Shown one piece after another: positions 26,906-35,574 of a stretch of DNA of 64,000 nucleotides. The notes beneath the pieces were generated by a model. The model was not told the origin of the DNA and made no database searches. It worked only from the letters and a program-made list of their open reading frames with translations. The first letter of the stretch is position 1, and each line of letters opens with the position of its first letter. Made by a program: the position numbers and the translations under genes. Source of the stretch: CAYMEV01 sp964389675 [NCBI: uncultured Candidatus Sumerlaeota bacterium] (GTDB lineage Bacteria; CAYMEV01); contig CAYMEV010000004.1 of the NCBI GenBank assembly GCA_964389675.1, forward strand, positions 114,233 through 178,232. The letters run 5' to 3'.

Positions 26906-27514
26906 CTAAATGTTTTCAAATCTAAAGAATACCGTAAGCCTTTCATTTCTGTAATTTGCAGGCAGGGGCGGGAAGGGTTCCGATAAAACCACAGCTTTCA
27001 TGGCTGCCCTGTCAAAGTTATAGAAGCCTGAACTCTTTTCAAGCTTCACATTATCGATCATGCCCTTTCTGTTTATCTGGAATCTGACAATGCATTCCAT
27101 CTTAAATGGCCTGTCTTCAACCGTCCAGTTCCTGTAGACCTTGTCCCTCAGAAGGCCAAGGTAGTAATTGCTCTCAAAATCCTTCTCAAGCACCGATACA
27201 GGTGCTCTCTGTACCTCCCTGGGCTTTTCTTTCTGCTCTGCCGGCTTTGTTTCCAGTACCTGCCTTGTGCCAATTGTATTTTTTGGCTTTTCGTATTTTT
27301 CATCAGGCCTCTTAAACCTGTCAGGCTTCTGCTCTTTTGGCCTCTCGACGACCCTGACAGGTTTCTCTGCCTCCGGTTTGGGGGATTCAAATTCTACCAG
27401 GCTTGCTTTTATGAATCTCGGTGCCTCCGGGAGCTTCAGCTCTTTTGTAGGCAGAAACACAAATACAATGATCATAAGGTGTATTATAACAGATATAATA
27501 AAGCCAGATCTCAT
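26906..27514 (-). CDS. tolA: TolA/TonB-type energy transducer
   Basis: 202 residues. One N-terminal membrane helix carries the SxxxH motif (SVIIH) used for coupling to TolQR/ExbBD. A Pro/Lys/Glu-rich spacer (about 45-110) reaches across the periplasm, and the C-terminal domain (YLGLLRDKVYRNW, MIDNVKLEKSSGFYNFDRAA) is TonB-like. By position it is the TolA equivalent, but the short Pro-rich spacer and TonB-style end make it a hybrid in appearance. It overlaps tolR by 4 bases (ATGA). Confidence 0.88.
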   Translation of the reverse strand: MRSGFIISVIIHLMIIVFVFLPTKELKLPEAPRFIKASLVEFESPKPEAEKPVRVVERPKEQKPDRFKRPDEKYEKPKNTIGTRQVLETKPAEQKEKPREVQRAPVSVLEKDFESNYYLGLLRDKVYRNWTVEDRPFKMECIVRFQINRKGMIDNVKLEKSSGFYNFDRAAMKAVVLSEPFPPLPANYRNERLTVFFRFENI

Positions 27515-27918
27515 TTCTTCCTTTCCTGTATGACAAGCCCTACTTCTTCTATGCCGGCCTGCTTTATCTCATCCATGACCTCGATAACAAAGCCATAATC
27601 GACCTCACTGTCCCCTTCTATAAGGACCCTGTATTCCCTGTTCTCTGAAATCCTGTCAGCCACTTCCTTTCCGATGCTGGTAATGAACATGGGCTTTTTT
27701 TCAATATATATTGTTTTATCCTTTGTAATACTTATAATAACCGATTTCACCGGATCCTTTATGCTTTTTGAAGCTGTTGGAAGGTTCACATCAACCCTGC
27801 TCTGGAGTAGAGGTGCCGTTATAATGAACATGATCAGAAGGGTAAGGGCGACATCCACCAGAGGGGTAACATTTATCTCGCTTAGAGGCTTTCTTTCAAG
27901 GCTTGGATTATGGTACAT
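27511..27918 (-). CDS. tolR: TolR/ExbD proton-channel subunit
   Basis: 135 residues. One membrane helix near the N terminus (VTPLVDVALTLLIMFIIT) has the essential Asp (VD) for proton flow. The periplasmic domain ends in VIEVMDEIKQAGIEEVGLV, the family's conserved tail. With TolQ it forms the proton-driven motor for TolA. It overlaps tolQ by 11 bases. Confidence 0.94.
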   Translation of the reverse strand: MYHNPSLERKPLSEINVTPLVDVALTLLIMFIITAPLLQSRVDVNLPTASKSIKDPVKSVIISITKDKTIYIEKKPMFITSIGKEVADRISENREYRVLIEGDSEVDYGFVIEVMDEIKQAGIEEVGLVIQERKK

Positions 27919-28690
27919 TTCTTAAGCTTTCCGTTATATTATCCCTGCTGACGAACAGGTATCTTTCAACAAGGCCCTGAATCTGGGAATTGAATGAAAC
28001 CATCTCGTTCTGCATTTTTCTTATGGTGTTGACCAGGTAATTATAGGAAATAACGGCAGGGATCGCTGTTATCAGGCCCGCTGCAGTAGTTATAAGCGCC
28101 TGGGCCAGCCCTGGGGCTACAGCGCTAATGGATACTGAACCCTGCAGGCCCAGCGCCTGGAATGATGTCATAAGGCCCCAGACAGTACCGAAGAGCCCCA
28201 GGAACGGGGAGACGCTTCCTGCAGTTGCAAGGATACCAAGGGACCTTTCAAACCTTGACAGGATCTCTGATGATTCCGCATTGGATGCCCTTACAAATGC
28301 ATTTGTATAGAAGTTCAGGTCCTGTGTTATCCTCCTGTCCCTTTTGACCTTCAGCTGCTCCTTGATCTCAAGCAGGCCGCTCAAAGAGGCTTTTGCCAGT
28401 ACATTGTTCTTTGCCTTGGAAAAGATCATGATCAGGTCTCCGGGGCTTTTATCCTTCAGGCGCTTCTTGAACAGCCTTTTGAACCTGTCAATATTAAGCT
28501 TGTTTATGGTGAACTGTATATATTTCGTAATAAATATTCCCCATGAGAAGATGCTTATAAAAAGCAGTATAAGAAGTATGATTTTTGATACTGTCCCTGT
28601 CTGGTGTATCAGCGAGAATACAGCGCTGTCTATGTTCATTTCGGAATTACCTGCTGTACCGGCCAGTGAATTGATAATTGTAAGATCCAT
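27908..28690 (-). CDS. tolQ: TolQ/ExbB motor subunit
   Basis: 260 residues. Three membrane helices: the first at about 37-57 (IILLILLFISIFSWGIFI), the others in the MotA/TolQ/ExbB domain (SLGILATAGSVSPFLGLFGTVWGLMTSFQALG and APGLAQALITTAAGLITAIPAVISYN). The GTVWG and TTAAGL motifs are the family signature. First gene of tolQRAB-pal-cpoB; GAGGG precedes the ATG. I did not find a convincing promoter in the 170-base divergent gap with tldD. Confidence 0.95.
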   Translation of the reverse strand: MDLTIINSLAGTAGNSEMNIDSAVFSLIHQTGTVSKIILLILLFISIFSWGIFITKYIQFTINKLNIDRFKRLFKKRLKDKSPGDLIMIFSKAKNNVLAKASLSGLLEIKEQLKVKRDRRITQDLNFYTNAFVRASNAESSEILSRFERSLGILATAGSVSPFLGLFGTVWGLMTSFQALGLQGSVSISAVAPGLAQALITTAAGLITAIPAVISYNYLVNTIRKMQNEMVSFNSQIQGLVERYLFVSRDNITESLRNVP

Positions 28691-28860
28691 AATATTACCC
28701 TCTGGATGACTTATTATTAAACAAAGAGATGTATGATTTGTTTCCTCATATAAGATAATTTTACCAATACTGTTAGTTTAGTCTCCAGATTTTTTTTTTG
28801 CAACTAATTTAATAATAATGTAACCTTTTTTTTGCATAATAAAAAAACCAGGAGTTATAT

Positions 28861-30231
28861 ATGAAGGGCTACATTGAAAATCTGATGAACCGGTACAAAA
28901 GCGAATGTGATTATCTGGAGATAAGGCACGAAGAACGAGAATCCTTGTCTATCAGCTATGATAATGGGGCGATTTCTGATACTGGAAGTTCCTTAAGCAG
29001 CGGCATGGCTGTCCGTGCCTTGATAAACGGAGGCTGGGGGTTTGCCTCATTTACAAACCCGTCCTACCTCGAACCATATATCAAATATGCAGTAAAACAG
29101 GCAAGGCTTGTATCAGGACAGCCGTTCTCCCTTGCAGAAACCAGTGTTGTCAATGATGAAATACTGGTAAACCCGGACAATGACCCCCGTAATATACCCC
29201 TCAAGGAGAAGATATTCCTTCTTGACAGGTATAATGATATTATAAAGAAGTACAGCGGGAAGGGCATAAAATCAAGGATCATATATTTTGACAAATTCTC
29301 CAGAAAGACCTTCCATAATTCAGAAGGCACATATATATACACTGAAGGGGTTGATATCGCAGGAAGCCTCGTTCCTGTGGGTATGATAGGAAATAATGTC
29401 CAGAGTATAGGGGTTTCATTCGGTTCGTCATCCACATTTGATGTTGCCTATGGGCATGACGAGGACATTCTTTCCAAATGCGAGCTTGTGCTCAAACTGC
29501 TTAAAGCTCCCATAGTTAAAGGCGGAAGATACCCGATCATACTCGACCCTGCATTGACAGGGGTCTTTACTCATGAGGCTTTCGGGCATCTCTCTGAAGG
29601 AGACAATGTATCCAATAATAAACAGCTTAGAGAGGTGATGGTATTAGGCAGGGAATTCGGCTCCAGTGTCCTTAATATATACGATTCAGGCCTGGTTGAG
29701 GGAAGCCGGGGTTACATGAAATATGATGATGAGGGCGTAAAGACTCAAAAGACATACCTTATTAAAGAGGGTAAGCTGACTGGAAGGCTTCACTCCAGGG
29801 AAACAGCAGCAAAGCTTTCAGAAAAGCCTTCAGGAAATGCAAGGGCTGTATCCTGCAGCTATCCCCCGATCCCAAGAATGACCTCTACAAATATCGAACA
29901 GGGCACCAGCACTTTTCATGACCTTATCAGGGATATTGAACTTGGAGTATATGCAATAGATGCTAAGGGAGGCCAGACAAACGGTGAAATGTTCACATTC
30001 ATGGCAGGATACGGATATATGATAAGGAACGGTGAGATTGCAGAGATGGTGAGGGACATCAATCTTACCGGCAATGTATTTGTAACGCTGAAGAATATTG
30101 ATGCTGTGGGAGATGACCATATCATCCACGAATCACCGGGGGGTTGCGGCAAGGGTGGCCAGTACCCGCTTCCTGTATCCCATGGAGGCCCCCATATCAG
30201 AATACAAGATGTTACTGTAGGAGGAAGGTAG
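28861..30231 (+). CDS. tldD: Metallopeptidase TldD
   Basis: 456 residues. The zinc site is HEAFGHLSEGD, with His238, Glu239 and His242. Other family blocks: GWGFASFTNPS, GGRYPIILDPALTGVFTHEA, and GGCGKGGQYPLPVSHGGPHIRIQDVTVGGR at the end (Cys-rich TldD tail). With TldE it forms a heterodimeric protease that trims flexible peptides such as modified peptide precursors or unfolded antitoxins. AGGAG precedes the ATG. tldE starts 1 base after the stop. Confidence 0.95.
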   Translation: MKGYIENLMNRYKSECDYLEIRHEERESLSISYDNGAISDTGSSLSSGMAVRALINGGWGFASFTNPSYLEPYIKYAVKQARLVSGQPFSLAETSVVNDEILVNPDNDPRNIPLKEKIFLLDRYNDIIKKYSGKGIKSRIIYFDKFSRKTFHNSEGTYIYTEGVDIAGSLVPVGMIGNNVQSIGVSFGSSSTFDVAYGHDEDILSKCELVLKLLKAPIVKGGRYPIILDPALTGVFTHEAFGHLSEGDNVSNNKQLREVMVLGREFGSSVLNIYDSGLVEGSRGYMKYDDEGVKTQKTYLIKEGKLTGRLHSRETAAKLSEKPSGNARAVSCSYPPIPRMTSTNIEQGTSTFHDLIRDIELGVYAIDAKGGQTNGEMFTFMAGYGYMIRNGEIAEMVRDINLTGNVFVTLKNIDAVGDDHIIHESPGGCGKGGQYPLPVSHGGPHIRIQDVTVGGR

Positions 30232-30232
30232 A

Positions 30233-31564
30233 ATGAAATATTTTGAGGAAATTGCAAAGCAGAACAATGTAAGCAAATGGGACCTTTTTTATATAAACAG
30301 CATGCAGAAATCGATAAGCTTTGAGGACACAAAGCTTGAAAAGATCGATAATTCAAACTCTGAAGGGATAGGCATAAGGGTTATAAGGAACGGCAAAACA
30401 GGATTCAGCACGGCTCCCGGCCTTGATAATAAGATTGAATGCCTGAAAAAAGCCATTGATATCTCAAACTATGGCGAGGAGATTGACCTTGACCTGCCTG
30501 CTGACAGCATAAACAACAGCAAAGATTATATCAATCCGGAGATAGAGAACCTGAGCCTTGAGGAAATGGTCGAACAGGGCAGGATCATAGTTGATTTCCT
30601 GAAGGCCGGCGCTCCGAAGTATATGCCTCACAGCACCATTGCAAATGATATACATGAAGTCAGGATATATAATTCAAACGGATTGTCCTCAAGCTACAGA
30701 AAGAGCCAGTATGTTTCCTTTTTCGGCTGCTCACTCATTGAGGAAGGCAACTTCATCAAGAGGCACAAGGCTATCATAAAGAATGAAAAGGACATATATG
30801 ATGAAAAAATGCTGGAGAGGCTCCTTCTGGAGATGGAAGCCCTTGAAAAGAAAGCTGATGTTTCAAAGGGGCTCTATGAAGTTGTCTTCACCCCCAATGC
30901 TGTGATGAGCATCATGCTTGCATTCTGGAAGGGGATCTCGGGCAATGCTGTGGAAAAGGGCCTTTCTCCCCTGAATGGGAGGCTTACAGAGCAGATATTT
31001 GACAGGGCTTTCAATATCATCAGCGACCCTGTTGACAGATCGCTTCCCGACTGTGTCCCGTTTGATGATGAAGGGGTCAGGGCGGAGAAGGTTAATATAG
31101 TGTCAGAAGGATACCTGGAAAATTACCTTCTTGACCTGAGGTCTGCATACAAGCTGAAAATGACCCCCAATGGGCACGGGATCAGGATAAAGGGCCTAAT
31201 GGGCGGCAAAACTCATGCAGTAACTCCATCACCCGTTCCTGTGAACCTGCAGATACTTCCGGGGGCTGTTGAGAAGGAGGACATGGTAAGCAGCATGAAA
31301 GAAGGCCTCATTATTGACGATATTATGGGAATACTTATGAGCAACCTTATCTCAGGCGAATTTTCAGGAAATATCTCAACAGGAATAAGGGTCTCCAATG
31401 GCAAAAGGATAGGAAGGGTCAAGGACTGCATGGTTTCCGGGAATATCTACGAGCTGTTCAGGGACAGCCTGCTTGGCATATCCTCCAATACAATGCCCTG
31501 CATAACCCTTGGATTTTCCGGCATAATGCCCTATCTGCACCTTAAGGATATATTTATCTCATAG
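30233..31564 (+). CDS. tldE: TldE/PmbA subunit of TldD-TldE protease
   Basis: 443 residues. It shows the common TldD/PmbA fold (SEGIGIRVIRNGKTGFSTAPG, YEVVFTPNAVMSIMLAF, GFSGIMPYLHLKDI) but lacks the HExxxH zinc motif, as normal for the non-catalytic partner. GGAGG lies upstream, inside the tldD 3' end. The pair forms a two-gene operon. No ribosomal peptide precursor was seen nearby, so a general protein-quality role is as likely as natural-product maturation. Confidence 0.94.
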   Translation: MKYFEEIAKQNNVSKWDLFYINSMQKSISFEDTKLEKIDNSNSEGIGIRVIRNGKTGFSTAPGLDNKIECLKKAIDISNYGEEIDLDLPADSINNSKDYINPEIENLSLEEMVEQGRIIVDFLKAGAPKYMPHSTIANDIHEVRIYNSNGLSSSYRKSQYVSFFGCSLIEEGNFIKRHKAIIKNEKDIYDEKMLERLLLEMEALEKKADVSKGLYEVVFTPNAVMSIMLAFWKGISGNAVEKGLSPLNGRLTEQIFDRAFNIISDPVDRSLPDCVPFDDEGVRAEKVNIVSEGYLENYLLDLRSAYKLKMTPNGHGIRIKGLMGGKTHAVTPSPVPVNLQILPGAVEKEDMVSSMKEGLIIDDIMGILMSNLISGEFSGNISTGIRVSNGKRIGRVKDCMVSGNIYELFRDSLLGISSNTMPCITLGFSGIMPYLHLKDIFIS

Positions 31565-31586
31565 AATATCAGGATCAGAAGGGAAC

Positions 31587-32846
31587 CTAAAGCCTGTCGC
31601 GGGGATATATAAACCGGGTTCCCTTTTTAATGATGCCCCTGCTGTCAGGACTGCCGAGGTGCATTATCATGCCCCTTGGCACATTGAGGTATTCCACAAG
31701 CTCCTCAACTGACATGTCATTGTCTATCCTGACGGAATTCCAGTGTATGAGGTGCTTTTCGTCAATATCCGCCAGCCTGCATGAAGTGCCTGTGTAAATG
31801 TTTATTGTATATCCGCCTGCTGAATAGGGGATTATCCCCTTTTTTATATCAGGGTTGAGAAAATAGAAGTCGGCCTCGCTGATGTCAATATATCTCAGAA
31901 GGTCAGCAACCCTGATCGAAAATGGTATCACAACATGTGTTATATTGTGGTGTCCCTGGAAATATGAAAGGTCAATATTATCAATTAGGTACATAAAGGA
32001 TCTCACATAGTTTTCCGTCTCCCCGGGGAGCATGCCGGATTTCAGCAGGACAGGCATTTCATCGGACCTGATGCTTTCAATAATGCGGGCAAGCCTTGTT
32101 TCACCGCAGTTGTATGCCGCAAGGGCAAGCTCCCATTTTCCGAACCTTTCATAAAGGTAGCTTAAATATCTTGCTGCCGCCTTGCCTGAGGCGAAGGGGT
32201 CCAGCCTCTTGTCAGCCCAGTAATTGACAGGCAGGCCATAAGATTCTGCAGTAGGCTCCATAAACTGCCACATTCCGACAGCACCCTTCGGGCTTACGGC
32301 GCTCGGGTCAAAACCGCTTTCCAGAAGGGGAAGCAGGCTAAATTCCACAGGAACTTCATATCTGGCCATCTCAGACCTGAAATAAGGTATGAACATTTCC
32401 CCCACCATATATACAGTTTCCATATATGCATCGGAAAGGTAGGCCTTGTCCTTCCCAATCTCAAGGGGGAAAATATCCTTATTGCAGGCCCCCCTCCTTT
32501 TATCGTGCATGACCCATCTTTCACTGTAATCAAGGTCCAGCTTGTCCCTTAAATTAAAATTTATCTTCAGGGCCAGGTCCATCAGCTCATTATACCTTCT
32601 GTCCTTTCTCTCCTTTGCCTCATTAAGCAATAGAAGGGCATCGTATACATTGCTGTAGGACATCTCATACAGTCCCAGATCATAGTACATTACAGCATCT
32701 TTTATATGCCTGTCTATTATTGAGGCATTGCTGTCAGCCTGCTGAACCTGAACAGGGTAGAAGGTTTTTTCAGGCATGCCGGCATAGCATGATACAAATG
32801 CTATCAGGAGCACAGAAAGCAATACAGCCTTAATCGAGTTTTTCAT
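31587..32846 (-). CDS. mltD: MltD-like membrane-bound lytic transglycosylase
   Basis: 419 residues. Signal peptide with lipobox-like AFVSC. The SLT domain has FSLLPLLESGFDPSAVSPKGAVGMWQFM, the catalytic Glu in LESGF, and LALAAYNCGETRLARII. After about residue 330 there is a LysM-like tail (MSVEELVEYLNVPRGMI and KKGTRFIYP), only one repeat, short for MltD. The start overlaps the upstream gene by 17 bases. It would cut glycan strands next to a membrane. Confidence 0.92.
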   Translation of the reverse strand: MKNSIKAVLLSVLLIAFVSCYAGMPEKTFYPVQVQQADSNASIIDRHIKDAVMYYDLGLYEMSYSNVYDALLLLNEAKERKDRRYNELMDLALKINFNLRDKLDLDYSERWVMHDKRRGACNKDIFPLEIGKDKAYLSDAYMETVYMVGEMFIPYFRSEMARYEVPVEFSLLPLLESGFDPSAVSPKGAVGMWQFMEPTAESYGLPVNYWADKRLDPFASGKAAARYLSYLYERFGKWELALAAYNCGETRLARIIESIRSDEMPVLLKSGMLPGETENYVRSFMYLIDNIDLSYFQGHHNITHVVIPFSIRVADLLRYIDISEADFYFLNPDIKKGIIPYSAGGYTINIYTGTSCRLADIDEKHLIHWNSVRIDNDMSVEELVEYLNVPRGMIMHLGSPDSRGIIKKGTRFIYPRDRL

Positions 32847-34383
32847 ACTTCAGCCTCTTGGACAGCCTGCCATCGTGTATATAATACTCTGCCATTATTC
32901 CGCTGTAGCTTTTCTCGCTTTTCTCTATCATATCAATGATACCCCCTATGTCATAACCGAGAAGATAGTATTTATCCTGCTCATAAAGGCCATGTTCCTT
33001 CAGGGCATCGTTTATCCTTGAAAGAAGGGGCATATGGGTCAGAATTTCTCTGTACCTGAAGCCCTTCAGCCTGGAAGCATAGCTGCCCATATCATTGAGA
33101 AGGTATATCTGCCTGATATTTTCAAGGCTTATCCAGTTTATTTCATTGAGGACAATGAATATCTCCTCGGCTGAGCCGTCAATGACTATATATCTTATCT
33201 GTTCTTTTTCCTGTCCGGTTAAATAGCCTGCAGTATCAGCCTTAAAAACGCAGTTCTTCAGCAGATTGAAAATAGCCGGTTTCTGCTCCCAGTCACGCAG
33301 TATGACCAGGGTCCTCTCCTCTGCAATGAGCGGATCATGCCTTATCAGGTATTCTGCCTTATCCCTGAGGGATATGACCGGCTGGATAATATTTCCTCCT
33401 TCCTGATTAAAAGATGAGCTTACAGGGATATAGAACCTCGATTTTCTGCTGGCAGTATCCCGGTCTGTCAGTTCATACCTTATAAGCCTGCTGTCCTGGC
33501 TTTCCAGGCTTATCTTCCGGCCCATCCTGCTGAAATATTCCCTTATGCCCCCTGCCAGCATCTCATATTCACTGCTTTTGCTGTCATATGAGAGATTCAT
33601 AAGTATATAGACCGGCATATTAAGAAAGGATTTCTTCAGTTCCCTGTATGAATTATGGGTTATCAACCCCCTGCCGTACAGAGTGTTAATGTAACTGATC
33701 CCCTCGTCCACCATCCTGTTTTCATAATAATGCTTAAGAACCCTGTTGATGATCCGCTCTCTTTCAGGTATATCATAAAGGCTTATTGCCTCAAGCAGGC
33801 CGGTATCGGTTATAAGGTCTGCCAGGCCGGCATCCTCCGAACTGCGGATAAGCCCTGCTATGCTTTTTGTGTCCCCGGCTTTTATAAGCAGTTTCAGGTA
33901 ATACAGAAGATAGGTCTTGTACTCGGTATCCGAAAGCCTGTTTATATTAAGCCTGCTTAGCAGGATCGATGCTTTATCATGCATTTTGTTCTCAATAAGG
34001 TATATTGCATGATAAAGAGGGAAAACTTTATCCCTGTTTTCGCACTTGCCCATCAGGTTCAGGAATTCCTCCCTGCCGCAGTGAAACATCAGTGCGGCCG
34101 ATTCCCGTCTTGTCATGTCCAGCCTGTATCCTGAAAGGGAGAATATCCCGCAGGCATCCTCGACATTTCCCATAAAAAGCTCAATATATGCTTTATTAAG
34201 CGTATACTGGTCAGTATTGATCCTGTTTGCCCTGTAATCCGCCTCATTTGCCTGCATTGCCTTCTGAAAATCACCCCTGAATAAAAAATATTCGATCGCC
34301 TTAAGATCAAGGCCTGTCAGTATCATAAGCACTGCAAAAACAATGAGTGCCTTTCCCCATGCCCTATTTTTTAATTCTTCCAT
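32830..34383 (-). CDS. Exported TPR plus binding-protein-like protein
   Basis: 517 residues, no firm family. A membrane segment or uncleaved signal lies at about 10-28. Residues 30-270 are TPR-like helices. From about 275, alternating strand/helix sequence (VYILMNLSYDSKSSEYEMLAGGIREYF, then LVILRDWEQKPAIFNLL) looks like a type I periplasmic-binding fold. That layout recalls LpoA, the outer-membrane activator of a penicillin-binding protein, but LpoA similarity is only a guess from architecture. It overlaps its neighbours by 20 and 17 bases, within an envelope operon with an MltD-like enzyme. Confidence 0.65.
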   Translation of the reverse strand: MEELKNRAWGKALIVFAVLMILTGLDLKAIEYFLFRGDFQKAMQANEADYRANRINTDQYTLNKAYIELFMGNVEDACGIFSLSGYRLDMTRRESAALMFHCGREEFLNLMGKCENRDKVFPLYHAIYLIENKMHDKASILLSRLNINRLSDTEYKTYLLYYLKLLIKAGDTKSIAGLIRSSEDAGLADLITDTGLLEAISLYDIPERERIINRVLKHYYENRMVDEGISYINTLYGRGLITHNSYRELKKSFLNMPVYILMNLSYDSKSSEYEMLAGGIREYFSRMGRKISLESQDSRLIRYELTDRDTASRKSRFYIPVSSSFNQEGGNIIQPVISLRDKAEYLIRHDPLIAEERTLVILRDWEQKPAIFNLLKNCVFKADTAGYLTGQEKEQIRYIVIDGSAEEIFIVLNEINWISLENIRQIYLLNDMGSYASRLKGFRYREILTHMPLLSRINDALKEHGLYEQDKYYLLGYDIGGIIDMIEKSEKSYSGIMAEYYIHDGRLSKRLKYEKLD

Positions 34384-35359
34384 GGTAGGTAACTTTCAGA
34401 ATCTCTGTAATATCCTCTGCCTTTGCCTTTATGGTTATCTCTCCGAAGAAGTCCCGTTCCAGGCCTGAGGGGTCTAATGAGACTATTAATTCAATAATAT
34501 TGTCGGCGATCCTTTCTGTATTAAATTCCAGTATCCCTTCCCTGCTGCTGGTTATTTCCAGGATATCCAGGCTTTTTAGGTCCTCTGCCTTTACTGCAAT
34601 CCTTTTAACCTGTATTTCATCCTCCCCTGACAGGGAACCGAATGGTATATCCGTTTTGTCCGATATTATGTATCCGGTTGCATTTGCAAGGGCATCAATG
34701 GTTATCGTGCTGAACATCTCATTATCCGTCTTTACCGTCAGCCTGTCCAAATGCCTTCCCTCGCTTTCATACTGAAGGGTAAGGGTAAGCTTCTTTCTGT
34801 AGCTGCTGATCTCATCTACCATGATATTGAGGCAGTTCCCGCTTGAAAATGATGTTCCGGTTATTCTGAAATCGGACTTATTGTCTGTCTCGATATACAG
34901 AGAGCACTGCCTTTTTTCCCCCCTGGTTATCTTCCTTATTACTATGCCGGGGGGGGATACTGCATAGAAGCCTGAGATATATGCACTTACGGGAATGAAG
35001 AACTTCTTTTCCTTCCCTTTCAGCACATAGGCCACCTCGATCGTTTCCTCCAGCCTGCCGAGTATGTTCTCCGCCTTGAGCCTGAGCTTATACAGCTTTT
35101 TGCCTTCCCGGTCCTTTGAAGATGCTTTTTCCTTCTGGATCTCAAGGTTCCTGTTGTCTACCGCAATATCCTTTAATAAGACATCCTCAGGGGACAGGCC
35201 GTCTGCGTGATCGATCTCTATCTCAAAACCAAGGAAATACTCCCTTCCCTGGTATATATTCCCGAAATCCAGTTTCTCCGGCCTGGCCAGGATCACTTCA
35301 GAGGAGCCTGAGAGGCAGAATATCTGAAGCATCATGATAAGAAGCAACATTCTTTTCAT
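34364..35359 (-). CDS. Exported DUF1573-like Ig-fold protein
   Basis: 331 residues. Signal peptide about 1-20. The mature start RPEKLDFGNIYQGREYFLGFEI matches the DUF1573/ASPM-SPD-2-Hydin pattern of Ig-like domains, and two to three further beta-sandwich units follow. Function unknown; such domains serve in envelope structures. Heads the operon, with a good promoter at 35389-35417 and AAAAGG before the ATG. Shares a 20-base overlap with the next gene. Confidence 0.68.
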   Translation of the reverse strand: MKRMLLLIMMLQIFCLSGSSEVILARPEKLDFGNIYQGREYFLGFEIEIDHADGLSPEDVLLKDIAVDNRNLEIQKEKASSKDREGKKLYKLRLKAENILGRLEETIEVAYVLKGKEKKFFIPVSAYISGFYAVSPPGIVIRKITRGEKRQCSLYIETDNKSDFRITGTSFSSGNCLNIMVDEISSYRKKLTLTLQYESEGRHLDRLTVKTDNEMFSTITIDALANATGYIISDKTDIPFGSLSGEDEIQVKRIAVKAEDLKSLDILEITSSREGILEFNTERIADNIIELIVSLDPSGLERDFFGEITIKAKAEDITEILKVTYHGRIKK

Positions 35360-35388
35360 ATAATCACCAGCCTTTTTTATATACTGAA

Positions 35389-35417
35389 ATAATACAAATT
35401 TCCAGTTTATAAGTCAA
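35389..35417 (-). promoter_or_regulatory. Promoter for DUF1573/TPR/MltD operon
   Basis: Minus strand: TTGACT (35417-35412), 17-base spacer, TATTAT (35394-35389); predicted leader about 23 bases before the ATG at 35359. Confidence 0.55.
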
Positions 35418-35507
35418 TATTACAAAGAATAGACCTTTATTGTTCTGTTACTCTTATCAGCATTGCAAAATCCAATAAAAATATAGCTGAGATGATGCAA
35501 AATTTTA

Positions 35508-35536
35508 TTGAAAAATAATCAGATCCATAATAACAT
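35508..35536 (+). promoter_or_regulatory. Possible promoter for dnaN
   Basis: TTGAAA (35508-35513), 17-base spacer, TAACAT (35531-35536). AGAGGGG precedes the dnaN ATG at 35575. The 215-base gap holds no DnaA-box cluster and no dnaA gene adjoins. Confidence 0.35.
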
Positions 35537-35574
35537 AGATTTATTAGCAATAAAAGATAAAAGAGGGGTATGAT

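Noticed and set aside
6279-28812. Shared T-run followed by CAACTA at 6279-6296 and 28791-28806
   Set aside because: Two short low-complexity matches; on one side it is explained as an A-tract upstream of a promoter. Not enough to call a motif.
35360-35574. Replication origin before dnaN
   Set aside because: AT-rich, but no DnaA-box cluster, no dnaA and no iteron-type repeats were visible.
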